DNA from: Paracoccaceae bacterium
GTDB taxonomy: Bacteria > Pseudomonadota > Alphaproteobacteria > Rhodobacterales > Rhodobacteraceae
Length of the DNA: 64,000 bases
Assembly: GCA_027486345.1 (NCBI GenBank)
Contig: JAIXPH010000036.1
Span: forward strand, 62,001 to 126,000
Reading direction: 5' to 3'
The notes under the pieces were generated by a model. That model was not told the origin of the DNA. It did not search any database and was given only the letters and a program-made list of their open reading frames with translations. This document shows, piece by piece, positions 17,386 through 26,479 of this stretch (within the stretch, counting starts at the first letter, position 1; every line of letters begins with the position of its first letter). The position numbers were made by a program, and so were the translations under genes.

Positions 17386-18270
17386 ATGGAGGTGATGACG
17401 ACAGCCGCGCGCATCCGGCGGGTGCGGGCGAACAACCCCTCGGCCCTGACCGGCACCGGCACGAACAGCTGGCTTGTGGGAGAGGGTCGCGTCACCCTCA
17501 TCGACCCCGGCCCCGCTCTGCCCGACCATCAGGCGGCGATTCTGGCCGCGCTTGCACCGGGTGAGCGGATCGACCGCATCCTTGTCACCCATGCCCATCT
17601 GGACCACAGCGCCCTGTCGCGCCCCATGGCAGAGGCGACCGGTGCCCCGGTGCTGGCCTTTGGCCGCGCCGAGGACGGCCGCAGCCCGGTGATGCAGGCC
17701 TTGCTGGCCGATGGCTTCACGGGCGGCGGCGAAGGTGCGGACACGGGCTTTGCCCCGGATGAGCGGATCAGGGATGGCGACCGTCTGGACCTGCCCGCCC
17801 ATGGCGTAGCGCTGGAGGTGCTGCACACGCCCGGCCATATGGGCGGACATCTGGCCTTCGCGCTGGGGGATGTGCTGTTTTCGGGCGACCATGTGATGGA
17901 CTGGTCCACCACGCTGGTCTCGCCCCCGGATGGCGACATGGCGGCCTATATGGCCTCGCTCGCGCAGCTCTCCGCACGGCGCTGGTCCGGCTTTCTGCCC
18001 GGCCATGGCGAGGCTGTGGCAGACCCCGCCAGCCGCCTTGCCGCCCTGACCCGGCATCGCCTCCAGCGCGAGGCGCAAATCCTGTCGGCCCTGCAAGAGC
18101 GGCCCGACACCGCCACCGGTCTGGCCGCGCGCATCTACACCGACACCCCCACCGCCCTGCTGGCTGCCGCAGCCCGCAACGTCCTATCGCATCTCATTGA
18201 TCTGGCGTCCAGAAACCGGATTTCGGCCGAGGCCAGACCCAGCCTGACCACCCATTACCATCCCGTCTGA
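17386..18270 (+). CDS. MBL-fold metallo-hydrolase (LACTB2/glyoxalase II-like)
   Basis: The 294-residue protein has the metallo-beta-lactamase zinc motif HAHLDH (in VTHAHLDHSAL, ~residue 66), further ligands in HTPGHMGGH and FSGDHVM, and PGHGE. The last ~70 residues (LQREAQILSALQERPDTATGLAARIY onward) look like the small winged-helix domain of LACTB2-type MBL proteins. Hydrolase or nuclease substrate is unknown. The ATG at 17386 has AAGGAAAGGG upstream. It is divergent from the sensor kinase by 45 bases. Confidence 0.85.
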   Translation: MEVMTTAARIRRVRANNPSALTGTGTNSWLVGEGRVTLIDPGPALPDHQAAILAALAPGERIDRILVTHAHLDHSALSRPMAEATGAPVLAFGRAEDGRSPVMQALLADGFTGGGEGADTGFAPDERIRDGDRLDLPAHGVALEVLHTPGHMGGHLAFALGDVLFSGDHVMDWSTTLVSPPDGDMAAYMASLAQLSARRWSGFLPGHGEAVADPASRLAALTRHRLQREAQILSALQERPDTATGLAARIYTDTPTALLAAAARNVLSHLIDLASRNRISAEARPSLTTHYHPV

Positions 18271-18299
18271 AAATTCTCACATTTTTCGCCCCAGCCCCC

Positions 18300-18328
18300 T
18301 TGCGACCCCCAAAACCCGCCGCTATACA
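18300..18328 (+). promoter_or_regulatory. Sigma70 promoter of tRNA-Asn
   Basis: TTGCGA (18300-18305) and TATACA (18323-18328) are separated by exactly 17 bases and end 12 bases before the tRNA. Placement and matches are those of a strong housekeeping promoter. Confidence 0.75.
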
Positions 18329-18339
18329 CCCCCTCGTGT

Positions 18340-18414
18340 TCCGGCGTAGCTCAGCGGTAGAGCAGTTGACTGTTAATCAATTGGTCGTAGGTTCGATCCC
18401 TACCGCCGGAGCCA
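18340..18414 (+). tRNA. tRNA-Asn (GTT)
   Basis: The cloverleaf is complete. The acceptor stem TCCGGCG/CGCCGGA (18340-18346, 18404-18410) is followed by discriminator G and an encoded CCA (18412-18414). The anticodon loop CTGTTAA holds anticodon GTT, and the T arm contains GTTCGATCC. A good promoter precedes it and a hairpin terminator follows. Confidence 0.97.
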
Positions 18415-18445
18415 AAAATCCCTGAGACTTCAAGGATTAAAGAGG

Positions 18446-18466
18446 AAGCCCCGCAAGGGGCTTTTT
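18446..18466 (+). terminator. Terminator of tRNA-Asn
   Basis: AAGCCCC (18446-18452) and GGGGCTT (18457-18463) form a 7-bp stem around a GCAA tetraloop and run into T5, with further T-runs just after. Confidence 0.88.
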
Positions 18467-18629
18467 CCTTTTTTGGGCCAAATTACTGGAATTGTCACCA
18501 GAAGCACGGGCCCTTTGTCCGGCAGGTCACGGCTTGCGTGATCCGCGGGACGGCTGCCTCCATCCCGGTTGCAAGTCCGTTCTCATGGCGCGGCGGACCT
18601 TTCCCTTCCTTGGCGCGCCGAAGGCGTCT

Positions 18630-19214
18630 TCAGGCGTCGAGTTCAGCATCCCAGTAGAGGTAATCCATCCAGCTTTGGTGCAGGTGGTTGGGCGGGAATT
18701 TGCGCCCGTGTCCTTGCATCTCTTCGGGCGTCGGGGCGCGGGGGATGCGGTTCAACGACAGGCCGGATTGGCGCAAGGTCTTGGACCCTTTGCGCAGATT
18801 GCAGGGCGAACAGGCGGCGACCACATTCTCCCAGCTGGTCACCCCGCCACGTGAGCGGGGCAGGACGTGGTCAAAGGTCAGGTCGCCTTTCGCGCCGCAA
18901 TACTGGCAGCAGAATTCGTCCCGCAGAAAAAGATTGAAGCGCGTGAAGGCCACGCGCTTCTGGGGTTTGACGTATTCTTTCAACACCACGACCGAGGGGA
19001 TGCGGAACTCGGCCCTCTGGCTGCGGACGACGTGGTCATATTCCGCGACAATCTGCACCCGTTCCAGCACGGCGGCCTTGATCGCCTCTTGCCAGGGCCA
19101 GAGGCTGAGCGGGTAGTAACTGAGCGGTCGGTAATCGGCGTTGAGGACCAAAGCGGGGTAATGCTTCAGCGCCGCCGGGTCGCGTACGAATTGTGTCCTG
19201 AAATCGCCGTCCAT
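18630..19214 (-). CDS. HNH endonuclease family protein
   Basis: The 194-residue protein has an HNH/zinc domain at ~100-145: EFCCQYCGAKGDLTFDHVLPRSRGGVTSWENVVAACSPCNLRKG (by position). It contains two CxxC knuckles, the DH of the metal site, and the N of HNH in WENVV. The N-terminal ~95 residues (VLNADYRPLSYYPLSLWPWQEAI) are typical of a common bacterial HNH family of unknown substrate. It does not look like a homing or phage enzyme here, as no intron or phage genes adjoin. Confidence 0.88.
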   Translation of the reverse strand: MDGDFRTQFVRDPAALKHYPALVLNADYRPLSYYPLSLWPWQEAIKAAVLERVQIVAEYDHVVRSQRAEFRIPSVVVLKEYVKPQKRVAFTRFNLFLRDEFCCQYCGAKGDLTFDHVLPRSRGGVTSWENVVAACSPCNLRKGSKTLRQSGLSLNRIPRAPTPEEMQGHGRKFPPNHLHQSWMDYLYWDAELDA

Positions 19215-19411
19215 TCCGATAGAGACTCCGCCTTCATCCCGTGGCCACCGGCCAGGGGCGGGGAGCCCCGCCCCGACAGTTGGACTATATCTGGCGGTTG
19301 AACGCTGGCAAGCCCCTCAAGCCATGGTGGGACGTTCAACTGCGCGGGTGCAGGTTTAGTGCCTGTTAATGACGCAGGCGTGACAAGGGCCTTACTGGTC
19401 GAAGGGTGCAA

Positions 19412-19615
19412 GGTGAAACCAAACAGTCCGGGGGACTGTTTGGTTTCACCGCTCTAGGTCCGCGCGCGCACCGTCGGGGTGGGCGCTTCATGCGCACGCC
19501 CCGGTGGGGGTGATGAGCGAACAGAAATCGTCCAGTGGACGATTTCCGCGAAGAACGCCCGGCCCGTGGCCGGGCCGGGAGGGCGTGCGCGGACCGGGCC
19601 TTTGGGGCCCGGTCC
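19412..19615 (+). repeat. Structured intergenic repeat, copy C (with extra hairpin)
   Basis: The 5' hairpin is a perfect 18-bp stem, GGTGAAACCAAACAGTCC (19412-19429) with its complement (19433-19450), apex GGG. A middle GC-rich module follows (TCGGGGTGGGCGCTTCATGC). An additional perfect 10-bp hairpin is inserted, GAAATCGTCC-AGT-GGACGATTTC (19524-19546). The 3' hairpin is GGACCGGGCC (19591-19600)/GGCCCGGTCC (19606-19615) with loop TTTGG. Confidence 0.75.
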
Positions 19616-19633
19616 CATCCTGAGCGCGTGCGA

Positions 19634-19668
19634 CAAAGAAAGGGCGGCTCCTTGCGGAACCGCCCGTC
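19634..19668 (-). terminator. Terminator of the cox operon
   Basis: Read on the minus strand, GGGCGGTTCC and GGAGCCGCCC form a near-perfect stem around GCAA, followed by TTTCTTT. It lies about 25 bases after the coxM stop. Confidence 0.8.
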
Positions 19669-19687
19669 GTTCAGACTGTCGTGAGGC

Positions 19688-20476
19688 TCACTTCGCCCCG
19701 GCAACCGCCCGCTTGGTCAGGACCTTGACCAGATTGGCGCGGTAGGCCGCCGTGCCGTGCAGGTCGGTGATGAGGTCATCGGCCGACACCGTCAGGCCCT
19801 CCACCGCCGCCGCCGAGAAGGACGCCGACAGCGCAGCCTCAGCCTCTGTCCAGCGGAAGACGCCGTTGTTGCTGGCCCCGGTCACCGCCACGCGCACGCC
19901 GCTGGCGTATTTGGCGACGAAGACGCCGGTCAGGGCAAAGCGGCTGGCGGGTTGATTGAACTTCACGTAAGCCGCCTTTTCCGGCACCGGGAAGGTGACG
20001 CCGGTGATGAACTCACCCTCGTCCAGCGCGGTGGAGAACATGCCCTGGAAGTAGTCATCCGCCGCGATCTTGCGCTTGTTGGTCACCACCACAGCACCTG
20101 AGGCCAGCACCGCCGACGGATAGCAGGCCGCCGGATCGTTGTTGGCAACGGACCCGCCGATGGTGCCACGGTTGCGCACCATCGGGTCGCCGATGTTGGC
20201 GGCGAGGTCAGCCAGTGCGGGGTAATGCGCCCGCGCCTCTGCCGCAACGGTGGCATGGGTGGTCGCCCCGCCGATGGACAGGCCATCGGCGCCAAGGCAG
20301 ACGCCCTTCATCTCGGCAATCCCGGTGAGGGAAACCAGAACCGAGGGGCTGGCCAGACGCTGCTTCATCGTGGGCGTCAGGGTTTGGCCGCCCGACAGCG
20401 CCTGCGCGCCGTCTTGCGCCATCGCCGCCACGGCATCGGCAATCGTCGAGGGTTTCACGAAATCGAAGTTGAACAT
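19688..20476 (-). CDS. coxM: Molybdenum hydroxylase FAD-binding medium subunit (CoxM-like)
   Basis: The 262-residue flavoprotein is the medium subunit of a CO-dehydrogenase/xanthine-dehydrogenase-type enzyme. It takes electrons from the FeS subunit and passes them to the acceptor. FAD motifs are AQALSGGQTL (~24-33) and the TIGGSVANNDPAACYPSAVLA segment (~109-129). It is last in the G-S-L-M operon, 14 bases after coxL. The start MFNFDFVKPSTIADAV has GGAGG upstream. Confidence 0.9.
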   Translation of the reverse strand: MFNFDFVKPSTIADAVAAMAQDGAQALSGGQTLTPTMKQRLASPSVLVSLTGIAEMKGVCLGADGLSIGGATTHATVAAEARAHYPALADLAANIGDPMVRNRGTIGGSVANNDPAACYPSAVLASGAVVVTNKRKIAADDYFQGMFSTALDEGEFITGVTFPVPEKAAYVKFNQPASRFALTGVFVAKYASGVRVAVTGASNNGVFRWTEAEAALSASFSAAAVEGLTVSADDLITDLHGTAAYRANLVKVLTKRAVAGAK

Positions 20477-20490
20477 GGTGCGATCCTCCC

Positions 20491-22869
20491 TCAGCCGTTG
20501 ATGGCAGCCCAGACCCGCGCGGGCGAGACTGGCATGTCGATATGGGTGACGTGGGTGTGACCGCCGCGATGCAGCGCGTCGATCACGGCATTCACCACAG
20601 CCGGGGGCGATCCGATCGCCCCGGCCTCGCCGCAACCCTTCACGCCCAAGGGGTTGTGCGTGCAGGGCGTCGCGCAGGAATGGTCTACCGTGTAGAATGG
20701 CACATCATCGGCGCGCGGCATGGCGTAATCCATGAAGGATGCCGTCAGGATCTGGCCGTTCTCGTCATAGACGGTGTTTTCCAACAGCGCCTGACCGATG
20801 CCCTGCCCCACGCCGCCATGCACCTGACCTTCGACGATCATCGGGTTCATCACATTGCCGAAGTCATCGGCGCAGGTGAAGGAGGCGATATCGACCTTGC
20901 CGGTTTCCGGGTCCACTTCCACTTCGCAGATATAAGCGCCTGCGGGATAGGTGAAGTTGGCGGGGTCGTAGAAGGCGGTTTCTTCCAGCCCCGGTTCCAG
21001 CGTTTCCAGCGGGTAGTTGTGCGGGACATAGGCCGAGAACGCGATCTCGCCGAAGGTTTTCGCCTTGTCGGTTCCGGCGACAGAGAATTTGCCCGCCTCG
21101 AACACGATATCGCCTTCAGCCGCTTCCAGCATATGGGCCGCGATTTTCTTGCCCTTGGCGATGATCTTGTCCACCGCCTTGTTCATCGCCGATCCGCAGA
21201 CCGCCAAGGACCGCGAGCCATATGAGCCCATGCCGAAGGGGATTTTCGACGTGTCGCCATGGACGATGTCCACCGCGCTTTCGTCGATGCCCAGCTTGTC
21301 GGCGACGATCTGGGCAAAGACGGTCTCATGCCCCTGCCCGTGGCTGTGCGCACCGGTCATGACGCTGATATTGCCGGTGGCGTTGACGCGCACGGTGGCG
21401 GCATCAAACAAACCGACGCGGGAGCCAAGGACGCCCACCAGATGCGACGGCGCGATGCCGCACGCCTCGATCCACGTCGACAGGCCCATGCCGCGCAACT
21501 TGCCCTTGGCAGCCGAGGCCGCGCGCCGCGCTTCGAACCCGGCGACGTCGCCCAGCTCAACCGCCTTGTCCAGGGTCGCCTGATAGTTGCCAGTGTCATA
21601 GACCAGCCCAACCGGGGTAGTGTAGGGGAACTGGTCCGGCGTCAGCAGGTTCTTGCGGCGCACCTCGAACGGGTCGAGGCCCAATTCGCGGCACATCTTG
21701 TCCACCACACGCTCGATACTGAACGTCGCTTCGGGACGACCCGCGCCGCGATAGGCATCCACCGGCGCCGTGTTGGTGAACACGGTCTTCACGTTCACAT
21801 AGACATGCGGCACCTTATAGGGACCGGCCATAAGCGTGCCATGCAGGAAGGTCGGCGTCGCGGTCGAGAAGTTCGACAGATACGCGCCGACATTGGCCAA
21901 GGTCTCAGTGCGGATCGCGAGGATTTCGCCGTCCTTGGTGGAGGCCAGTTCGATCTTGGTCACATGGTCACGGCCATGGGCGTCTGACAGGAAGGACTCC
22001 GACCGTTCGGCAATCCAGCGGACCGGACGGCCCAGCTTCTTGGCCGCCGCCAGAACCAGTGCCTCTTCGCCGTAGTGATAGATTTTCGACCCGAACCCGC
22101 CGCCCACATCCGGGGCCACGACGGTCAGCTTGTTTTCCGGGATGCCCAGAACGAAGGCCGCCACCAGAAGCCGCGTCAGGTGCGGGTTCTGGCTGGTTGT
22201 GGTCAGCTTGTAATCCCCCGTGCCGGGGTTGTATTCGCCGATGCTTGCGCGCGGCTCCATCGCGTTCGGCACCAGACGGTTGTTCACCAGTTCCAGCGTG
22301 GTGACATGCGGCGCGGATTTGAAGGCTGCGTCCACAGCGGCGCGGTTATCCTCGATCCAGCCCCAGTCAAAGCAGAGGTTGTCCGGGATCTCGTCATGCA
22401 CGCGGTTCGCCGGATTGGCGACGGCGGCTTTCATGTCGATGATCGCGGGCAGTTCTTCGATCTCGGTGTCGTCCGCCAGTTGCTGGGCGGCGTCTTTGGC
22501 CTGATTGTAGGTCTCTGCCACGATCGCGGCATAGGCGTCGCCGACATGGCGCACCTTGCCATGCGCCAGCACCGGGCGCTTGGGTTCGCGCATCGGGGTG
22601 CCGTCGCGGCTGTTGATCAGCCACCCCGCCGGGTTGCCGCCCACGTCCTTGAAATCCTCGCCGGTGAAGACGGCCAGCACGCCGGGCATCGCGGCGGCAT
22701 TGGCGGTGTTGATCGACTTGATCTTTCCGTGCGCCACGTTGGAACGCACCATGACCGCATAGGTCTGGCCCGCCAAGGCGATGTCCTGGGTGTAAAGGCC
22801 CTTCCCGGACAGGAAGCGCACATCTTCGCGCCGCTTCGAGCTGGCGCCGATTCCGGTATCTTTCGGCAT
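20491..22869 (-). CDS. coxL: Molybdenum hydroxylase large subunit, form II CO-dehydrogenase-like
   Basis: The 792-residue catalytic subunit binds the molybdopterin cofactor. Motifs are QNPH (227-230), GGGFG (256-260) and the catalytic glutamate E748 in GCGEAGAIG. The active-site loop is AYRGAGR (372-378). Genuine form I CO dehydrogenases carry AYxCSFR with the Cu-binding Cys, so this is a form II enzyme without that cysteine. CO oxidation is therefore uncertain and another small substrate is possible. Gene order S-L-M also fits form II. Confidence 0.9.
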   Translation of the reverse strand: MPKDTGIGASSKRREDVRFLSGKGLYTQDIALAGQTYAVMVRSNVAHGKIKSINTANAAAMPGVLAVFTGEDFKDVGGNPAGWLINSRDGTPMREPKRPVLAHGKVRHVGDAYAAIVAETYNQAKDAAQQLADDTEIEELPAIIDMKAAVANPANRVHDEIPDNLCFDWGWIEDNRAAVDAAFKSAPHVTTLELVNNRLVPNAMEPRASIGEYNPGTGDYKLTTTSQNPHLTRLLVAAFVLGIPENKLTVVAPDVGGGFGSKIYHYGEEALVLAAAKKLGRPVRWIAERSESFLSDAHGRDHVTKIELASTKDGEILAIRTETLANVGAYLSNFSTATPTFLHGTLMAGPYKVPHVYVNVKTVFTNTAPVDAYRGAGRPEATFSIERVVDKMCRELGLDPFEVRRKNLLTPDQFPYTTPVGLVYDTGNYQATLDKAVELGDVAGFEARRAASAAKGKLRGMGLSTWIEACGIAPSHLVGVLGSRVGLFDAATVRVNATGNISVMTGAHSHGQGHETVFAQIVADKLGIDESAVDIVHGDTSKIPFGMGSYGSRSLAVCGSAMNKAVDKIIAKGKKIAAHMLEAAEGDIVFEAGKFSVAGTDKAKTFGEIAFSAYVPHNYPLETLEPGLEETAFYDPANFTYPAGAYICEVEVDPETGKVDIASFTCADDFGNVMNPMIVEGQVHGGVGQGIGQALLENTVYDENGQILTASFMDYAMPRADDVPFYTVDHSCATPCTHNPLGVKGCGEAGAIGSPPAVVNAVIDALHRGGHTHVTHIDMPVSPARVWAAING

Positions 22870-22891
22870 CTTGATCCCTCCCTGAGCGTGA

Positions 22892-23377
22892 TTATTCGGC
22901 AGCTACCGCAGGGACGTCCTGACCGGACGCCGCAAGCACGGCCTTGACGATGTTGTGGTAGCCCGTGCAGCGGCAGATGTTGCCTTCAAGGTGGTGGCGC
23001 ACCTCTGCTTCGGTCGGTTTGGGGTTGTCTGCCAGCAGCGCGGCCGAGGCCATCACCATGCCCGGCGTGCAGAAGCCGCATTGCAGCCCGTGATGGTCCT
23101 GAAACGCCTGCTGGATCACCGACAGCGAGCCATCGGCATTCGCCATGCCTTCGATGGTGCGGACATCCGCCCCATCCACATCCAGCGCAAAGACGGCGCA
23201 GCTTTTCACGGCTTTGCCATCGACATGCACGGTGCAAGCGCCGCATTGCGTGGTGTCGCAGCCGATATGGGTGCCGGTCAGTGCCAGCCCCTCGCGCAGA
23301 AAGGCGGACAGAAGCGTGCGCCCCTCCACCTCAGCCGAGACGGACTTGCCGTTCACCGTCATCGTGACTTTCGTCAT
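22892..23377 (-). CDS. coxS: Molybdenum hydroxylase [2Fe-2S] small subunit (CoxS-like)
   Basis: The 161-residue subunit has two [2Fe-2S] clusters that relay electrons from molybdenum to FAD. The plant-ferredoxin-type cluster is [22 protein letters not shown] (residues ~39-60). The second is CGFCTPGM with CRCTGY (~100-138). Length and motifs are standard. It sits between coxG and coxL in the operon. Confidence 0.94.
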   Translation of the reverse strand: MTKVTMTVNGKSVSAEVEGRTLLSAFLREGLALTGTHIGCDTTQCGACTVHVDGKAVKSCAVFALDVDGADVRTIEGMANADGSLSVIQQAFQDHHGLQCGFCTPGMVMASAALLADNPKPTEAEVRHHLEGNICRCTGYHNIVKAVLAASGQDVPAVAAE

Positions 23378-23413
23378 GGTCTCCCTCCCTTGGAAGTCGT
23401 GTTGTTTGGCGGG

Positions 23414-23935
23414 TCAGCCCAGAAGGCGCTTGAACCAGCCCTTTTTCGGTGCGTCCGCTTCGGCGGCTTCGTCTGTTGCGGGGTCTTCCTCGTCCGGTCC
23501 TTCGACAGCATCCTGAAAGCGGGTGAAAAAGTCATCCGCCATCTTCTTGGCAAAACCGTCGATGATGCGGCTGCCCAGTTGCGCGATCTTGCCGCCGACC
23601 GAGGCTTCGACGACATAGGACAGGCGCGTGCCGGTTTCGGTTGCTTCCAGCGTCACATCCGCGCCGCCCTTGGCAAAGCCCGCAGGCCCGCCCTTGCCCT
23701 CACCGCTGATGCGCAGGCTTTTGCCCTCGACGATGTCCGACAGTTTCACCACGCCGGTGAAGGTGGCCTTCACCGGGCCGACCTTCTGAACCACGGTCGC
23801 CTCGAATCCTTCGGCCACGCTGCCCGCCATCGATTCGCAGCCCGGCACGCATTCTTTCAGGACGTCGGGGTTGAGGATGGCCGCCCAGACCGTCATCGGG
23901 GGGGCCTTGATGTCGCGGTGGTCGGTCAGTTGCAT
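23414..23935 (-). CDS. coxG: CoxG/SRPBCC family protein of the cox operon
   Basis: The 173-residue protein has a CoxG-type SRPBCC domain over ~1-145 (APPMTVWAAILNPDVLKECVPGCESM near the start). An acidic linker (GPDEEDPATDEAAEADAP) follows, then a short basic-aromatic tail KKGWFKRLLG likely to touch the membrane. In carboxydotrophs CoxG helps anchor the dehydrogenase to the membrane. Being first in the operon, it fixes the promoter in the gap upstream of 23935. Confidence 0.88.
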   Translation of the reverse strand: MQLTDHRDIKAPPMTVWAAILNPDVLKECVPGCESMAGSVAEGFEATVVQKVGPVKATFTGVVKLSDIVEGKSLRISGEGKGGPAGFAKGGADVTLEATETGTRLSYVVEASVGGKIAQLGSRIIDGFAKKMADDFFTRFQDAVEGPDEEDPATDEAAEADAPKKGWFKRLLG

Positions 23936-24283
23936 GGCGGCTCCGGGTCGGAAAAGACGGATGGTGGGCTTGGGCGAAACTCTATGCTCGTGCGGGATGG
24001 CAAGGGTATTGTCCCTTGGTCGCGTTATGTTTTTGGGGATATAGCGAGACCTAGCGAAACGATAGGGATTGCTTCACCTCATTGGCCGAGGCCATCGCCG
24101 AGGTCACGCGATGCCGCTTGCCCCATCCCGGTCGGGGGCCCCGAAGGCCCCCGGCCAGCGCCCGTCCCGCCCATGGCGGGCGCTGGCCTCTGCCGGTTTG
24201 GCGGAACACGAGAGCGGGGATGTGGTCGCGGCGGGCGGGGACAGGCAGTGCCTTTCCTTGTCCGCCCGTTGCCTAGGTCGCCC
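23936..24283. other. Intergenic region between the cox operon and the hybrid kinase gene
   Basis: This 348-base gap should contain the cox promoter (about 23960-24070, locally more A+T-rich, with CGCTATATCC on the minus strand) and repeat copy B (24128-24200). A further imperfect GC-rich hairpin (24235-24274) lies just after the kinase stop and could terminate that operon. No gene is visible. Confidence 0.5.
24133..24188 (-). repeat. Structured intergenic repeat, copy B (short)
   Basis: On the minus strand, a 12-bp stem GGCCAGCGCCCG/CGGGCGCTGGCC (24153-24164 with 24177-24188 on the plus strand) precedes an 8-bp hairpin (24133-24140/24146-24153) with apex TTCGG. This resembles the TTTGG 3' hairpin of the other copies. 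The TCC-NNN-GGA hairpin is missing, so this is a partial or divergent member. Confidence 0.5.
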
Positions 24284-26479
24284 CTACCCCAACCCGGCCA
24301 AGAACCCCTCCAGCGCCCTTGGCTCGATCGGCTTGTACAGCACCCCCACCTCCAGCGCCGCTGCCGCCTCGGCCAATGCGGCGGAATGGTCTGCGGTGAT
24401 GATGCGCGCCGCCACGGGGCGATGCCGCGCCCGCACCGTCTGCACGAAGGTCAGGCCATCCATCCCCGGCCCCAGCGCATGATCCACCAGAAAGCAATCC
24501 GGCAGGATGCCCAGTTCATCGATCAAGGCCAGCGCCGCTTCGCCGCTGTCTGCCTCCAGCACATTGACGCCCCATTTTTCCAGCAGATGCGCCATGGCCC
24601 GTCGCAGGGGATCATCGTTTTCCACCAGAAACACGATCCGATCCGCCACCGAGGGCCGGGGGCCCCGCGCCGCCGCCGGGGGCGCGTCCATCGCCGCCAT
24701 CTCGGCCAAGGGCACCTGCACCATGAAACTGGAGCCTCGCCCCACCTCTGAGTGCAGGCCCAAGGGGTGGCCCAAGAGCCCGCAGGCCCGTTCGACGATG
24801 GCCAGACCCAGCCCCATGCCCTCGGAGGCACTCGCCCGTGCGTTCAGGCGGTGGAATTCCTTGAAGATGTTGTCCTGCTCTGCCTCGGGGATGCCCGGTC
24901 CGGTGTCATGCACCTCCAGTCGCACCATGCCCGCCTTGCGCCGCGCGCCCACCACGACACGGCCCGCATCGGTGTAGCGGATGGCATTGCCGATCAGGTT
25001 TTGCAGGATGCGCCTGAGATACCCCGCATCCGACAGCACCACCGCCCGTGAGGGCACCACCGTCAGCCGCAAGCCCTTGGCCGCCGCAATCGCGCCGAAT
25101 TCGTCGTTCAACTGCGCCAGCAGCCGGTCCAGCGCCACCGGCCCCACCGACACCGCCGCCCGGCCCGATTCCAGCTTTGAGATGTCCAGAAGCGCGCCAA
25201 GAATGCCCTCGACCGACAGAAGCGCGTTCTCCGCCTTTTCCAGCGCCGCCCGCGCGCCGGGGGTCAGCCCGTCATCCGCAATCGACGACAAGAACAGCTT
25301 GGCCGCCGACAGGGGTTGCAAGACGTCATGGCTGGCCGCCGCCACAAAGCGCGACCGGCTGGCATTGGCGCGTTCGGCATTTCCCAGCGCATCCTCAAGC
25401 TCCAGCGTGCGCGCCATCACCCGTGCTTCCAGCGTTTCATTCGCGCGGCTCAGCGCCTCGATCGCGGCGCGTTCGGCGGTGACATCGGTGAAGCTCATCA
25501 CGAAGCCACCGCCCGGCATGCCTTCGGCGAAGACATCCAGAATCATGTCCGGCCCGCGCCGCATCTCGAACCGCAGGCCCACCCGCGCCCCCGGCCCCTG
25601 AACCCAGGCAATCAGCCGCGCCGCCGTCATGCCGTCGCCAAAGCGGAAATCCGGGCGGAGCGCGTCGATCACATGGTCAAACCCCGCCCCCATCCGCAGC
25701 CGCGCCATGGGCAAGGCAAGCAGCGTGGCCAGCCGCTGGTTCCAGCCCACCAGACGCGCCTCGGCGTCAAAGATGCACACCCCTTGGCTCAGGTGATCCA
25801 AGGTCGCCCGGATCACGCGCGCCTGTTCATCCAGCATCTTGCCGCGTTCCAGCCGCTCCAGCCGGATCAACTCGGTCACCTCGGTCTGCAGGATCACCGT
25901 GCCACCGCCTGCGGTGCGATGCTCGGAGACCTGCACCCAGCGATCCCAGACCATGCGGACGTTGAAGATCACATGCCGGTCCTGATGTCGCCTGCGCCGC
26001 GCCACGGCCCAGTCTTCGGGCGTCTCGCCTGCGGGCAGTTCCAGAAAGCGCGAGCGGCTCACCCGGTCCACATAATCGTCGAAACTCAGACCTGGGCGCA
26101 GATGTTCACGCACATCCAGCATGTGCATCCCGAAGCGCGAGTTGCACAAGACCAGCACATCCTGCGCGTCAAACAGCGCGAAGCCTTCCTGAATGGTCTC
26201 TATGGCGTTGGACAGGTTCTGGCGCGCGGCCTCGGTCTCGCGGTTGGCTTCGGCCAGACGGGCGTTGCTGTCGTTCAGCAGGTCCAGCGCATGTTCCAGA
26301 TCACGCGTCCGCTCGCGCACCTGATCTTCCAGCATCGCGGCGCGCTGGAACTGGGCATAGGCCGCGCCCGAGTCATCGGTGATCTGTTCCACCCGGCGCA
26401 TCAACACGCTTGCGATGGTCAGCAGCTTTTCGATCTGCCGCTCGGGCGGATCGGCGGGATTGACCAGCCCGACGGTCAT
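24284..26479 (-). CDS. Hybrid sensor histidine kinase, NahK-like (PAS-PAS-HK-REC)
   Basis: The 731-residue kinase has no clear membrane helix. It has a coiled coil (~55-95), two PAS-like regions (~95-205 and ~225-350), a second coiled coil, a DHp with AAASHDVLQPLSAAKLF, an HATPase domain (GNAIRYTDAG, HDTGPGIPE, GMGLGLAIVE) and a C-terminal receiver (VENDD... CFLVDHALG with the acceptor Asp). This is the plan of NahK, the kinase partnered with the NO sensor NosP. The start overlaps the FIST gene stop (ATGA). Confidence 0.85.
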   Translation of the reverse strand: MTVGLVNPADPPERQIEKLLTIASVLMRRVEQITDDSGAAYAQFQRAAMLEDQVRERTRDLEHALDLLNDSNARLAEANRETEAARQNLSNAIETIQEGFALFDAQDVLVLCNSRFGMHMLDVREHLRPGLSFDDYVDRVSRSRFLELPAGETPEDWAVARRRRHQDRHVIFNVRMVWDRWVQVSEHRTAGGGTVILQTEVTELIRLERLERGKMLDEQARVIRATLDHLSQGVCIFDAEARLVGWNQRLATLLALPMARLRMGAGFDHVIDALRPDFRFGDGMTAARLIAWVQGPGARVGLRFEMRRGPDMILDVFAEGMPGGGFVMSFTDVTAERAAIEALSRANETLEARVMARTLELEDALGNAERANASRSRFVAAASHDVLQPLSAAKLFLSSIADDGLTPGARAALEKAENALLSVEGILGALLDISKLESGRAAVSVGPVALDRLLAQLNDEFGAIAAAKGLRLTVVPSRAVVLSDAGYLRRILQNLIGNAIRYTDAGRVVVGARRKAGMVRLEVHDTGPGIPEAEQDNIFKEFHRLNARASASEGMGLGLAIVERACGLLGHPLGLHSEVGRGSSFMVQVPLAEMAAMDAPPAAARGPRPSVADRIVFLVENDDPLRRAMAHLLEKWGVNVLEADSGEAALALIDELGILPDCFLVDHALGPGMDGLTFVQTVRARHRPVAARIITADHSAALAEAAAALEVGVLYKPIEPRALEGFLAGLG

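Larger units (their letters stand above)
19215..19687. other. Intergenic region with composite hairpin repeat
   Basis: This 473-base gap lies upstream of the HNH gene and downstream of coxM. It holds repeat copy C (19412-19615) and the coxM terminator (19634-19668). The HNH promoter should be within about 19215-19400; no clear consensus boxes were picked out. No credible gene is present. Confidence 0.6.

Noticed and set aside
15433-18270. A 945-codon open frame spanning the CAP gene, the antisense of the sensor kinase and the MBL gene
   Set aside because: Only its last 294 codons (from 17386) look like a protein; the rest is an open shadow frame over genes with clear families on other frames or strands, as is common in GC-rich DNA.
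18340-18414. tRNA-Asn as an integration site for a genomic island starting with the HNH gene
   Set aside because: No integrase, no repeated tRNA 3' end and no composition change were seen downstream; the HNH protein is of a common chromosomal family.
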